From Pseudomonadota bacterium (lineage in GTDB: Bacteria > Pseudomonadota > Gammaproteobacteria > Acidiferrobacterales > Acidiferrobacteraceae), in NCBI GenBank assembly GCA_021827145.1, contig JAKAXK010000002.1, positions 1-64,000 on the forward strand: DNA of 64,000 bases. Direction: 5' to 3'. Positions 35,104 to 43,107 of this stretch are shown in pieces; the stretch's first letter is position 1; every line of letters starts with the position of its first letter. The position numbers and the translations under genes were made by a program. The notes beneath the pieces were generated by a model, which was given only the letters and a program-made list of their open reading frames with translations, was not told the origin of the DNA and ran no database searches.

Positions 35104-36815
35104 GCTATGCGTATCCGCGGTGGTTTATGGCGAGCATGTTGCTCGCGTTAGGGGCTTGCGCTCCGCGCGGATTCGACAAGCCGCTTACGGCGCGCATGCA
35201 GCACAAGCTCGCATCCGCCGCGCGTTCACAGAACAAGGTCGCGATCCCCGCCGCTGTGGCAAGCGCGCTCGTACCGCCGGTCACGATCCGGCTCCCGCGT
35301 GCCCGCGCATTGGCCGTTCCGAGCCGTTTCGATTTCAATACAGACAATGCGCCCGCCGCGCAGGTATTCACGCAACTCGTGCGTGGCACATCCTATAGCG
35401 TCGCCTTGCCGAGCCGTCTCGCGGGGCGTATCACCGTGCATTTGAAGAATGTGACGGTGCCCGAGGCGATGCGTGTCATACGCACCGAGAACGGTTATCA
35501 GTATCGGCGTCGCGGACACCAGTATTACATTTTGCCACCGGGTCTCAGGACCGAGATCTTTCGGGTCCATTATCTTGATATCGTGCGCACCGGCACTTCG
35601 GAGACGCGGCTCACGGGCCAAAGCCTCACGAGCGTTGGGACGAGCGGCGGCATGACGGGTGGTGCACCCATGCCTTCGAGCGGTCAGCGGACCACGGCCC
35701 CCACGATTTCCGTGAAGACCACCTCGCGCAGCGATTTTTGGAAGACACTTGCGACGACCGTGACGGCACTCGTCGGCAAGGGGCCGGGGCACGAAGTCAT
35801 CGCCAATCCTCAAGCGGGTCTGCTGGTGGTGCGCGCCGGCCCCCGGACCCTTTACACCGTGAGCCGCTTTCTGCGTCTCACGCAGGCCAGCGTGGATCGC
35901 GAGGTCGTCATCGACGCCAAGATCCTCGAAGTCGACCTGAAGAGCGGCTACCAGAGCGGTATCGACTGGGCGAAGCTCGGCAACGTCGCCGGCGCCCAAC
36001 TCATGGGCGCGCAAACGGGAGGCAGCCAGCTCCTGTCTTCGGGGGTGTCGACCATAGGCGGTAACGCCGGCAACATCAATCCCGCGACCGGCACTCCGAA
36101 TCCATATGGGCCAAGCGCCTACTCGCCCATCGACAATACCGCCGTGTCGGCCTTTGGCGGCATCTTCAGTCTCGCGCTGCATGCTGGTAACTTCGCTGCC
36201 TTCATTCAGCTTCTAAACACCGAGGGGCGCGTCCAGGTCCTATCGAGTCCGCGCGTGTCTACGATGAACGAACAGAAGGCCGTCATTAAGGTCGGAGGCG
36301 ACCAGTTCTTCGTGACCGGGGTCACGAACACCCAGTCTCTGGTCGGTATCTCTCCCGTCAGCACGCCGGCTGTCGAGCTTTCACCGTTCTTCTCAGGCAT
36401 CGCGCTCGATGTGACACCCGAGATCGATGGTCATGGATCGGTGGTTCTTTACATCCACCCCTCGGTGAGCCAAGTCACGCAGATCAATCAGCAGTTCAGC
36501 GTCTCGGGGCAGGCCTTCAATCTGCCGCTTGCCTCAAGCTCCATCCAGGAGTCGGATTCGGTGGTGCGCGCGCAGAGTGGCCAGGTGATCGTCATCGGCG
36601 GCTTGATGAAAGAAGGGTCGACGAACAACAATGCCACGGTGCCCTTGCTCGGCAACATCCCGATCCTCGGGAATCTCTTCAAGGATAAAAAGGTGGTGAG
36701 GGTCAAGAAGGAACTTGTGATCCTTCTGAAGCCGACGGTCGTGAACTTAGGTGAGCCGTGGCGGCAGGAGCTGTCGCGCGCCCAGAGGCAGATTACGCGC
36801 ATAACGGGACATTAA
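35100..36815 (+). CDS. mshL: MSHA secretin MshL
   Basis: 571-residue outer-membrane secretin. Lipoprotein signal ends SMLLALGAC (Cys about 18). An STN-like domain covers about 80-130 (FDFNTDNAPAAQVFTQLVRG), followed by N domains and the secretin core with VQVLSSPRVSTMNEQKAVIKVG, LDVTPEIDGHGSVVLYIHP and the C-terminal VIVIGGLMKEGSTNNNATVPLLGNIPILGNLF, the conserved secretin signature. A Ser/Gly/Thr-rich linker (SLTSVGTSGGMTGGAPMP) sits in the middle. Confidence 0.93.
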   Translation: MSYAYPRWFMASMLLALGACAPRGFDKPLTARMQHKLASAARSQNKVAIPAAVASALVPPVTIRLPRARALAVPSRFDFNTDNAPAAQVFTQLVRGTSYSVALPSRLAGRITVHLKNVTVPEAMRVIRTENGYQYRRRGHQYYILPPGLRTEIFRVHYLDIVRTGTSETRLTGQSLTSVGTSGGMTGGAPMPSSGQRTTAPTISVKTTSRSDFWKTLATTVTALVGKGPGHEVIANPQAGLLVVRAGPRTLYTVSRFLRLTQASVDREVVIDAKILEVDLKSGYQSGIDWAKLGNVAGAQLMGAQTGGSQLLSSGVSTIGGNAGNINPATGTPNPYGPSAYSPIDNTAVSAFGGIFSLALHAGNFAAFIQLLNTEGRVQVLSSPRVSTMNEQKAVIKVGGDQFFVTGVTNTQSLVGISPVSTPAVELSPFFSGIALDVTPEIDGHGSVVLYIHPSVSQVTQINQQFSVSGQAFNLPLASSSIQESDSVVRAQSGQVIVIGGLMKEGSTNNNATVPLLGNIPILGNLFKDKKVVRVKKELVILLKPTVVNLGEPWRQELSRAQRQITRITGH

Positions 36816-37676
36816 ATGTACGAGCGCTACTTCGGGCTTCGCGAACTTCCCTTCGGGCTTACGCCGGATACCGAGTACTATTTTGCCCATGCGCGCCACC
36901 AAGAAGCCTTGAATATGTTGCTCGCCGCCGTGCGTATGGGCGAGGGTTTTCTGAAAGTGACGGGCGAAGTGGGTACGGGTAAGACGCTTCTTTGCCGCAA
37001 GTTTCTCGCCGTCCTTGCCGCCGACCCGGAATTTATCACGGCCTATATTCCTAACCCCGCGCTCGAGTCCGTCGCGCTGTTGGAGGCCATCGCTGCCGAA
37101 TTGGGGCTCCCGGCGGTCGCTGGCGCCAGCCCTCATGCCCTCATGCGCGCCCTGAGCGAACATTTGATTGCAAGCTGCGCGCAAGGGCGCCGCGTGATCC
37201 TCTGTCTGGATGAGGTCCAGGCGATGCCCATGGAGACGCTGGAGTCTCTGCGGCTCATCAGCAACCTCGAGACCGAGAAACGCAAGCTCCTGCAGATCGT
37301 GCTGTTCGGCCAACCGGAGCTCGACGTGCGCCTCGAGGAGCGGCAAGTTCGCCAATTGCGCCAACGCATCGCCTTCTCCTGCCGTCTTGCGCCTTTGTCA
37401 CTGGCCGACACGGATGACTATTTGCGGCACAGGCTGCATGTGGCGGGCTACGAAGGCCCTGCGCTTTTTGGGAAGGGCGCCTTGCGTGTCCTCTACCGGG
37501 CGTCGGGTGGCGTCCCGCGGCTCGCCAACATCCTCGCCCATAAATCGCTCATGGTCGCCTACGGTGAAGGGTCGGCGCAGGTGCGGGCCCGGCATATGCG
37601 GCTTGCCTGCGCTGACACCGAGGCCACCCGCGGTCATGCGGGCCTTTTTGGTTTCCTGCCCTGGGGGCGTCGATGA
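36816..37676 (+). CDS. mshM: MshM, AAA ATPase (ExeA-like) of the MSHA pilus
   Basis: 286 residues starting MYERYFGLRELPFGLTPDTEYYF, the standard start of MshM/ExeA proteins. Walker A GEVGTGKTLLCRKF, Walker B VILCLDEVQAMP, and sensor/arginine region RQLRQRIAFSCRL. ExeA-type ATPases help insert or place the secretin across peptidoglycan. ATG follows the mshL stop without a gap and its TGA overlaps mshN's ATG. Confidence 0.92.
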   Translation: MYERYFGLRELPFGLTPDTEYYFAHARHQEALNMLLAAVRMGEGFLKVTGEVGTGKTLLCRKFLAVLAADPEFITAYIPNPALESVALLEAIAAELGLPAVAGASPHALMRALSEHLIASCAQGRRVILCLDEVQAMPMETLESLRLISNLETEKRKLLQIVLFGQPELDVRLEERQVRQLRQRIAFSCRLAPLSLADTDDYLRHRLHVAGYEGPALFGKGALRVLYRASGGVPRLANILAHKSLMVAYGEGSAQVRARHMRLACADTEATRGHAGLFGFLPWGRR

Positions 37677-38713
37677 GTCTCATCAATAAAGTCCTGCGTG
37701 ATCTCGAGGCCCGTGAGCGCGACGAGCAAGCATCACAGTCGCGCCCGGTGCTGACCGATCTGCGCGCTGCGCCCGAATCGCCCGAGCGCTCGGGGGTCCC
37801 GCGCGCGACATGGCTGCTGCTGGCGGTGGCAATCGTCGCCATCGCTGTGCTTGTAGCCTGGGTGGTCGGGCGCGGGCCCGCGCGCGCCCCGGCCGCCAGG
37901 GTCGTCCACGCCTCCGTCGCGCCCCCGAAGGGGGTGCGCGTAGCGCCGGTGGCCGTCGCGCCGCCCAAGACTAAGGCGTCACCGGCCGGTGCGCGCGCAA
38001 GATCGGTTGTGAAGCCTGTCCCTTCCCGCGCCTTCGTCTCCGCCGCCCACCCGCCGATCGCACCGCATAGGGTCACGCGTAGGACACGAGCCGGATCTGC
38101 CGCCATATCCCGGCATCGGAAGCCCTTGACGGCGGTCGAGCAGGCGCAGAGCGCCTACCGTCGCGCCGTGCAGGCCTTGCAGGCCGGGGACACCGCGCAG
38201 GCGCGCGCGGCCTTGCGCGCGGCACTGCGTGCCCGTCCGACGAGTCTGCGGGCGGCACTGCTGCTGGCGACCCTCGATATCCAGGGGGCGCATCTGCGTG
38301 GCGCCCGCCACATCTTACGGACCACCTTGCACGCCCATCCTCATGCGCTGCCAGCGGTGATGTTGCTCGCACAGGTCGATCTGCGGCGCGGTCGGCCGGC
38401 GGATGCAGCCCGCACCCTTGGGCGCGCGCAGCCCTTGGGCGCGGCCAGTCACTCTTATTGGGCCTTGCTGGCCGCCTCCCGTCTGCGCGCCGGGGATCAA
38501 GCCGGGGCGCTTTCCGCCTACCGCAGCGGCCTCAAGCGATTTCCTGGAGACGGTTCCCTGTGGGTGGGCGAGGGGATCGTGGAGTCCCGGAGGGGACATA
38601 CCCGGCGCGCACGCCTCGCGTGGCGCCAGGCCTCGCATTGTCCCTTGACTCCGGTGCTCGCTCGTTTCGTGCAGGCCGAGTTGCAGGGGGGTGGGGCGGC
38701 TCAGAAGCGATAA
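37673..38713 (+). CDS. mshN: MshN-like TPR protein
   Basis: 346 residues. MSLINKVLRDLEARE is the conserved MshN N-terminus; a membrane helix follows (WLLLAVAIVAIAVLVAWVVG), then an Ala/Pro/Arg-rich periplasmic linker (80-150) and at least four tetratricopeptide repeats (AYRRAVQALQAGDTAQARAALR onward). It is the last gene of the pilus operon and converges with, and overlaps by 13 bases, an outer-membrane protein gene. Confidence 0.85.
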   Translation: MSLINKVLRDLEARERDEQASQSRPVLTDLRAAPESPERSGVPRATWLLLAVAIVAIAVLVAWVVGRGPARAPAARVVHASVAPPKGVRVAPVAVAPPKTKASPAGARARSVVKPVPSRAFVSAAHPPIAPHRVTRRTRAGSAAISRHRKPLTAVEQAQSAYRRAVQALQAGDTAQARAALRAALRARPTSLRAALLLATLDIQGAHLRGARHILRTTLHAHPHALPAVMLLAQVDLRRGRPADAARTLGRAQPLGAASHSYWALLAASRLRAGDQAGALSAYRSGLKRFPGDGSLWVGEGIVESRRGHTRRARLAWRQASHCPLTPVLARFVQAELQGGGAAQKR

Positions 38714-39354
38714 CCGATGCTCAACGAGGCGACCGGATAGGCCCGCAGACGGCGGGCCTGATGCTGGATCTGGGCGCGGACAGACGCGATTTCGGCGGCC
38801 ACCGCTGGGTTGGAGGCGGACCCCGGGGCGTTCAAGGTGGTCGTCGGCCGATCCCATAGGACACCCAGATCCACGGCGTAGGCGAAACCAGCCCGCATCC
38901 GCGCGTCATTGCTCAAGCCCAGCCCGAGATAGGGCGCGAAGCGCTGATACGTCACATTGCCGGTGATCGGTCCGACCGCGGACGCGGGTATGCTGTAGCC
39001 GCTGATGTCGTAATAGCCGTTGACCGGGGTCGCGCTCAGATCGACGCGATTGTCGTCGTAATAGACGCCGGCCGTGAAATGGAAGACACCGCGGAAGGGA
39101 TAGACATCGGCGAGCAGGGCCGCATTACGAAAGCGCGCGCGTGCGCGGTAGTTGAGCCCCTGGGTCGTTTCGCGGCGTGTGAGGCGGCCGTCGTTGGCGA
39201 GTAGTCGCGCATCGAGCCTATCCGCTACCAGCGGGAGCGAGAGCGTGGCGCCCACCCCTAAGGTGCCCGCGCCGACGCTTAGACCTATGCCCGCCCAGGC
39301 GGGCACAACGACCGCGCCTGCCATCAAACCCCCCATTGCAAGTGTCCTGATCAT
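38701..39354 (-). CDS. Outer-membrane beta-barrel protein (YfaZ/OmpW-like size)
   Basis: 217 residues from ATG 39354 with a GGAGGA site and signal peptide (MGGLMAGAVVVPAWAG). The rest is alternating strands, including LADVYPFRGVFHFTAGVYY and APYLGLGLSN, ending in the barrel terminal aromatic IGYRF. The DVYPF-RGxFH-xxGxYYN pattern resembles a family of outer-membrane proteins of unknown function common in proteobacteria. The ORF track start at 39417 adds 21 residues before the signal and is not favoured. Confidence 0.72.
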   Translation of the reverse strand: MIRTLAMGGLMAGAVVVPAWAGIGLSVGAGTLGVGATLSLPLVADRLDARLLANDGRLTRRETTQGLNYRARARFRNAALLADVYPFRGVFHFTAGVYYDDNRVDLSATPVNGYYDISGYSIPASAVGPITGNVTYQRFAPYLGLGLSNDARMRAGFAYAVDLGVLWDRPTTTLNAPGSASNPAVAAEIASVRAQIQHQARRLRAYPVASLSIGYRF

Positions 39355-39496
39355 GATCGTAGTCCTCCCAGGATGCTCCGGCGCTTGGACGATATTCCAG
39401 GGCCGGCACTGATCCAACGGTCCTTAGGTCGCTCCAACCTTTATCGGCCGCGCGCCGCCACGTATGCTTGCGCTTCGAGAATCGAGACCTGAGTCG

Positions 39497-40666
39497 ATGG
39501 CAGGGAATCCCTTTGCAAGCCTATTGGAGCCGCTCTTCGCGCGTGCCCGCGCCCGGGACCTGTGGCGCCGCCGCGAGATCCGCACATCTCCCCAGGCCCC
39601 CGTGATAGAGGTCGGGCACGAGACATTGCTGTCCTTCGCGAGCAATGACTATCTAGGCCTCGCCAGCGATCCGGGGGTCGTGGCGGCCTTGTGCGCGGGG
39701 GCCCGGCGCTACGGCGCCGGCGCCGGCGCCTCACACCTGCTCGGGGGTCATACCAGCGCTCACCATGAGCTCGAAGACGCCCTGGCCGCCTTTACGGGCG
39801 CGCCCCGGGCGCTGCTCTTCTCCACGGGTTATATGGCCAACCTGGCGCTTCTGACCACCTTGTGTCCGCGCCACGGAGGCGTCTTCGAGGATAGGCGCAA
39901 TCATGCCTCCTTGTTGGACGCGGCAAGCCTCGCGCACGCGCGTAGGCATCGCTATCGGGATATGGGGGCACTACGCGCCGCACTCGCGGCGGCGGGTCCC
40001 GGCGGTCTCATCGTCAGCGACGGCGTCTTCAGCATGGACGGCGACATGGCCGATGCCCCGGCGTTGCTGGCGCTCGCCCAGGCCCACGGCGCAGGACTCA
40101 TATTGGATGATGCCCATGCCTTCGGGGTGGTGGGTCCGAGCGGACGTGGCACGCCGGCCGCCCATGGCCTGAGCTACGATCCGACCCTCATCCACATGGG
40201 GACCCTCGGCAAGGCCTTCGGCGTTTTCGGCGCCTTCGTTGCCGCCGATAGCGACGTCATCGAGGCTTTGATTCAGCGCGCGCGGCCCTACATCTATACG
40301 ACCGCCTTGCCGCCGGCCCTGGCGACATCCGCAAAGGTGGCCCTCGATCTCGTCATCGCGGGCGACCACAGACGTGCGATGCTGTTCGATCGCATCCGTC
40401 AGTTTCGTGAGGGCGCCACCGCCCTTGGCCTGCCATTGCTCCCCTCCTCCACCGCCATCCAAGCGGTGGTCTTCGGTGAGGCATCGCGCGCGATCGCGGC
40501 CAGCGCCTTCCTTCGAGATCGCGGCTTGTATGTCCCGGCCATACGCCCGCCCACGGTCCCGCAAGGCAGCGCCCGTCTGCGGGTGGCCTTGTCGGCGGCC
40601 CATGGCACCGATGATGTCGACCGCCTGCTCGAGGCCCTCGCGACCTTGCCTAGGGACACGACCTGA
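39497..40666 (+). CDS. bioF: 8-amino-7-oxononanoate synthase (BioF)
   Basis: PLP enzyme condensing pimeloyl-ACP with alanine in biotin synthesis. SFASNDYLGLASDP is the conserved N-terminal loop; GGHTSAHHELEDALA, VSDGVFSMDGDMADAP, DDAHAFGVVG and the PLP lysine in GTLGKAFGVFGAFVAA are all present. ATG 39497 (MAGNPFASLLEPL) gives about 389 residues, typical; the track start at 39464 is also possible. Its TGA overlaps bioH. Confidence 0.94.
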   Translation: MAGNPFASLLEPLFARARARDLWRRREIRTSPQAPVIEVGHETLLSFASNDYLGLASDPGVVAALCAGARRYGAGAGASHLLGGHTSAHHELEDALAAFTGAPRALLFSTGYMANLALLTTLCPRHGGVFEDRRNHASLLDAASLAHARRHRYRDMGALRAALAAAGPGGLIVSDGVFSMDGDMADAPALLALAQAHGAGLILDDAHAFGVVGPSGRGTPAAHGLSYDPTLIHMGTLGKAFGVFGAFVAADSDVIEALIQRARPYIYTTALPPALATSAKVALDLVIAGDHRRAMLFDRIRQFREGATALGLPLLPSSTAIQAVVFGEASRAIAASAFLRDRGLYVPAIRPPTVPQGSARLRVALSAAHGTDDVDRLLEALATLPRDTT

Positions 40667-41382
40667 TGATGTTTCTTCTTCACGGCTGGGGCTTGAATCG
40701 ACGCGTGTTCGCGGGCTTGGAGCAGGCCCTCGGCGTGCCCGCCCGATCCCTGGATCTCCCGGGTCACGGGGAGGCCCCCTATGAACCCGGCGCACTCGAC
40801 CCCGATCGGCTCGCCGCACGCCTTGCCGTTTCCCATCCAGGGGCTCACGTTTGGCTCGGCTGGTCGCTTGGCGGGCTTGTAGCCCTGTCGCTGGCGGCCC
40901 GTCACCCGCAGTGCGTGAGTCGGCTCGTTCTCGTCGGGGCCACGCCGCGTTTCGCGCGCGCGCCCGACTGGCCGTGCGGCACCGAGCCCGCCGTCCTGCA
41001 GGCCTTCGCCGACCAACTGAGGGTCGACCACGCGGCCACCGTTCGACGTTTTCTGACCCTGCAGGCGGGGCCCGGGGCACGGGCGGAAACCCGCGCCCTC
41101 ATGGCCCATCTGCAAGACGGTGGTATGCCGCAGGCCGCGGCGCTTGCCGAAGGACTCGCGATCCTTGAGGGGAGCGATCGGCGCGCGCTCCTGCCATCGA
41201 TCCGCGTGCCGGTCTTGTTCGTGCATGCGGCCACTGACACCATCGTACCGATCGAGGCCGCGCGCGCCGCCTCGCGTCTCGTGCCGGACGGACGGCTTCA
41301 AGAGGCGGGCCGTGGGCATGCGCCCTTCCTGAACGCCGAGGATGCCGTTGCCACCCTCATACGAGATTTCCTCCGTGATTGA
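40666..41382 (+). CDS. bioH: Pimeloyl-ACP methyl ester carboxylesterase (BioH)
   Basis: Alpha/beta hydrolase of 238 residues that frees pimeloyl-ACP from its methyl ester. Catalytic Ser in LGWSLGGLVA, Asp in ATDTIVP and His in GRGHAPFL; oxyanion loop FLLHGWGLN. The GWSLGG elbow and the position between bioF and bioC identify it. ATG 40669 is an alternative start. Confidence 0.92.
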   Translation: MMFLLHGWGLNRRVFAGLEQALGVPARSLDLPGHGEAPYEPGALDPDRLAARLAVSHPGAHVWLGWSLGGLVALSLAARHPQCVSRLVLVGATPRFARAPDWPCGTEPAVLQAFADQLRVDHAATVRRFLTLQAGPGARAETRALMAHLQDGGMPQAAALAEGLAILEGSDRRALLPSIRVPVLFVHAATDTIVPIEAARAASRLVPDGRLQEAGRGHAPFLNAEDAVATLIRDFLRD

Positions 41383-42226
41383 TCTGAACCAGGACGCCAT
41401 TCGTCACAATTTCGACCGCGCCGCGCGCAGCTACGACGAGGGTGCGGTCTTGCAACGCAAGGTCGCCGATGAGCTTCTGAGTCGCTTCCAGTGGCTGCGC
41501 ACGGAGCCTGTGACCTTGCTCGATGTGGGGACCGGGACCGGCTATGCCATCCCTCACCTCCGCCGCCGCTTCCGCAAGAGTCAGGTCCTTGCCTGCGATA
41601 TCGCCTTGTCCATGGCGCGCGCCGCCCGTCGTCATCGGGGCCTCTGGCGTCCGACACCGGTGTGGGTGGCCGATGGTCATGAACTGCCCTTGCGTTCAGA
41701 AGCGCTCGATTGCATCTATTCGAGCCTCGCACTTCAATGGATGGATATACCACGCGCCTTTGCAGAATTCCGTCGTGTGCTACGGCCCGATGGTCTGTTG
41801 ACATTTGCGACATTCGGGCCCGATACATTGCAGGAGTTGCGGGCTGCGTGGGAGCAGGTCGATGATCGCCCGCATATCCATACTTTCGTGGATATGCATG
41901 ACTTGGGCGACACCTTGGTGGGTGCCGGATTTGCCGATCCCGTACTTGATGTCGAACGCTATACCCTTACCTATGGCTCGCCGCGCGATGCCTTGCGTGA
42001 CTTAAAGCGCATCGGAGCGCACAACGCCGCCGCGGGCCGTTTTCAGGGGCTCACCGGCAAGACCCGCTATCAGCGCTTCGAAGAGGCCTGCGAGGCGTTC
42101 CGTCGTGACGGGCGCTTGCCCGTCACCTACGAAGTCGTCTATGGGCAGGCCTGGGTGCCCCAGCATGTGCCGCGTCCATTCACCCCACCTCGGGGGCGCG
42201 CCGTGATCCCCATTCGAGGCGCTTAG
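41375..42226 (+). CDS. bioC: Malonyl-[ACP] O-methyltransferase (BioC)
   Basis: SAM-dependent enzyme that methylates malonyl-ACP to start pimelate synthesis. The N-terminus IRHNFDRAARSYDEGAVLQ is the BioC hallmark; SAM motif I is LLDVGTGTGYAIPHL, followed by LDCIYSSLALQWM. GTG 41375 inside the bioH 3' end is preferred, giving 283 residues; ATG 41342 is the alternative. It ends the bioFHC set; bioA, bioB and bioD are not in the window. Confidence 0.92.
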   Translation: MIDLNQDAIRHNFDRAARSYDEGAVLQRKVADELLSRFQWLRTEPVTLLDVGTGTGYAIPHLRRRFRKSQVLACDIALSMARAARRHRGLWRPTPVWVADGHELPLRSEALDCIYSSLALQWMDIPRAFAEFRRVLRPDGLLTFATFGPDTLQELRAAWEQVDDRPHIHTFVDMHDLGDTLVGAGFADPVLDVERYTLTYGSPRDALRDLKRIGAHNAAAGRFQGLTGKTRYQRFEEACEAFRRDGRLPVTYEVVYGQAWVPQHVPRPFTPPRGRAVIPIRGA

Positions 42227-42538
42227 GCGATTGTAATAATGGGTGGTATGGGGCCCCTTCGTTCTAATGGTGTAAAGCGGTCTATGCGCCTCAGTCTCCG
42301 CGACTTCGACGTTCCTTTATATACTTGTGTCGTCATCGGTATTTTGCGTTGTCTGCGCGCACCGCGGCATCACTAGCGCGTCCTCGCGCCGGCTTGTCCG
42401 CGCCCATGATCACGATGGCGAGCGCAAGACCCTTCAATGTGCCGCTACCCGTGAATTTCCGGTATAACCCCTCCATTTAACGAATAGCGCCAACGCTTCG
42501 CTAGCCGTATCGTGCCTGCCATCAACGGAGGCACGGAA
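42227..42538. other. 312-bp intergenic region before the T4SS-like operon
   Basis: No gene is supported. The region looks lower in GC than its surroundings and must contain the promoter for the secretion operon. The best -10 candidate is TATACT at 42320-42325, but no good -35 box sits 16-18 bases before it. An inverted pair TAGCG/CGCTA flanks 42485-42503. I see no direct repeats, integrase or tRNA that would mark an element boundary. Confidence 0.5.
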
Positions 42539-42841
42539 ATGAAAATACCGATATCACTGTTCCTGTGCGCGGTAAGCCCGGCAGCTATGGCCATCATGCG
42601 CCTGCCGGGATACGCCGAGGGGTCGGATCTGCGCATAACGATTGAAGAGCGGGCACACGCGATAACCGATGTCATAGCACTGATCGTCAGCATCCTCGCA
42701 ATCATAGGGATATTGATAGGAGCGGGATATTTTGCCATCGGGCAGGGCGAGCGTGGCAAGAGTTACGTCATCGGCAGCGTCCTGGGACTGGTCCTTGCGG
42801 CGAGCGCCTATGGGATCGCGGCCTTGGTGGTGGGGGCGTGA
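42539..42841 (+). CDS. VirB2/TrbC-like pilin subunit of a T4SS
   Basis: 100 residues. Signal peptide MKIPISLFLCAVSPAAMA, short hydrophilic stretch, then two membrane helices (ITDVIALIVSILAIIGILIGAGYFAI and VIGSVLGLVLAASAYGIAALVV) split by a charged GQGERGKSY loop, the exact layout of VirB2/TrbC conjugative pilins. GGAGG lies seven bases before the ATG. Position directly before VirB3- and VirB4-like genes supports the call. Alternative: another small two-helix membrane protein. Confidence 0.72.
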   Translation: MKIPISLFLCAVSPAAMAIMRLPGYAEGSDLRITIEERAHAITDVIALIVSILAIIGILIGAGYFAIGQGERGKSYVIGSVLGLVLAASAYGIAALVVGA

Positions 42842-43107
42842 TGGCCTTCAACAAGCGTCTCGCGCCCCCGCGCATCCTGGGACTTCCCTTAGGAGCGGCC
42901 ATTGCGGGTCTGGCGACCATGACGGGGGCGCTATTTTCGGTGGTCTTACCAAGCCCCGAGGGCTTGGCCGCGATGCTGGCGGCGATTGCCGTGATGCCGT
43001 TCGGAATTGCCGCGGCACTGATCGGCGATGACGTGACATTCGTGCGCGTCTATTGGCAGTCAAGGCGCGAACGCCGCATTGCGGCACGGGAGGGGCTATG
43101 GCTTTAG
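42841..43107 (+). CDS. VirB3-like T4SS inner-membrane protein
   Basis: 88 residues with two closely spaced hydrophobic helices (PLGAAIAGLATMTGALFSVVL and LAAMLAAIAVMPFGIAAALIG) and a basic C-terminal tail (WQSRRERRIAARE). VirB3/TraL/TrbD proteins have this size and topology and always neighbour VirB4. GTG 42838 gives a four-base overlap with the pilin gene and is an alternative start. The call leans on position as much as on sequence. Confidence 0.65.
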   Translation: MAFNKRLAPPRILGLPLGAAIAGLATMTGALFSVVLPSPEGLAAMLAAIAVMPFGIAAALIGDDVTFVRVYWQSRRERRIAAREGLWL

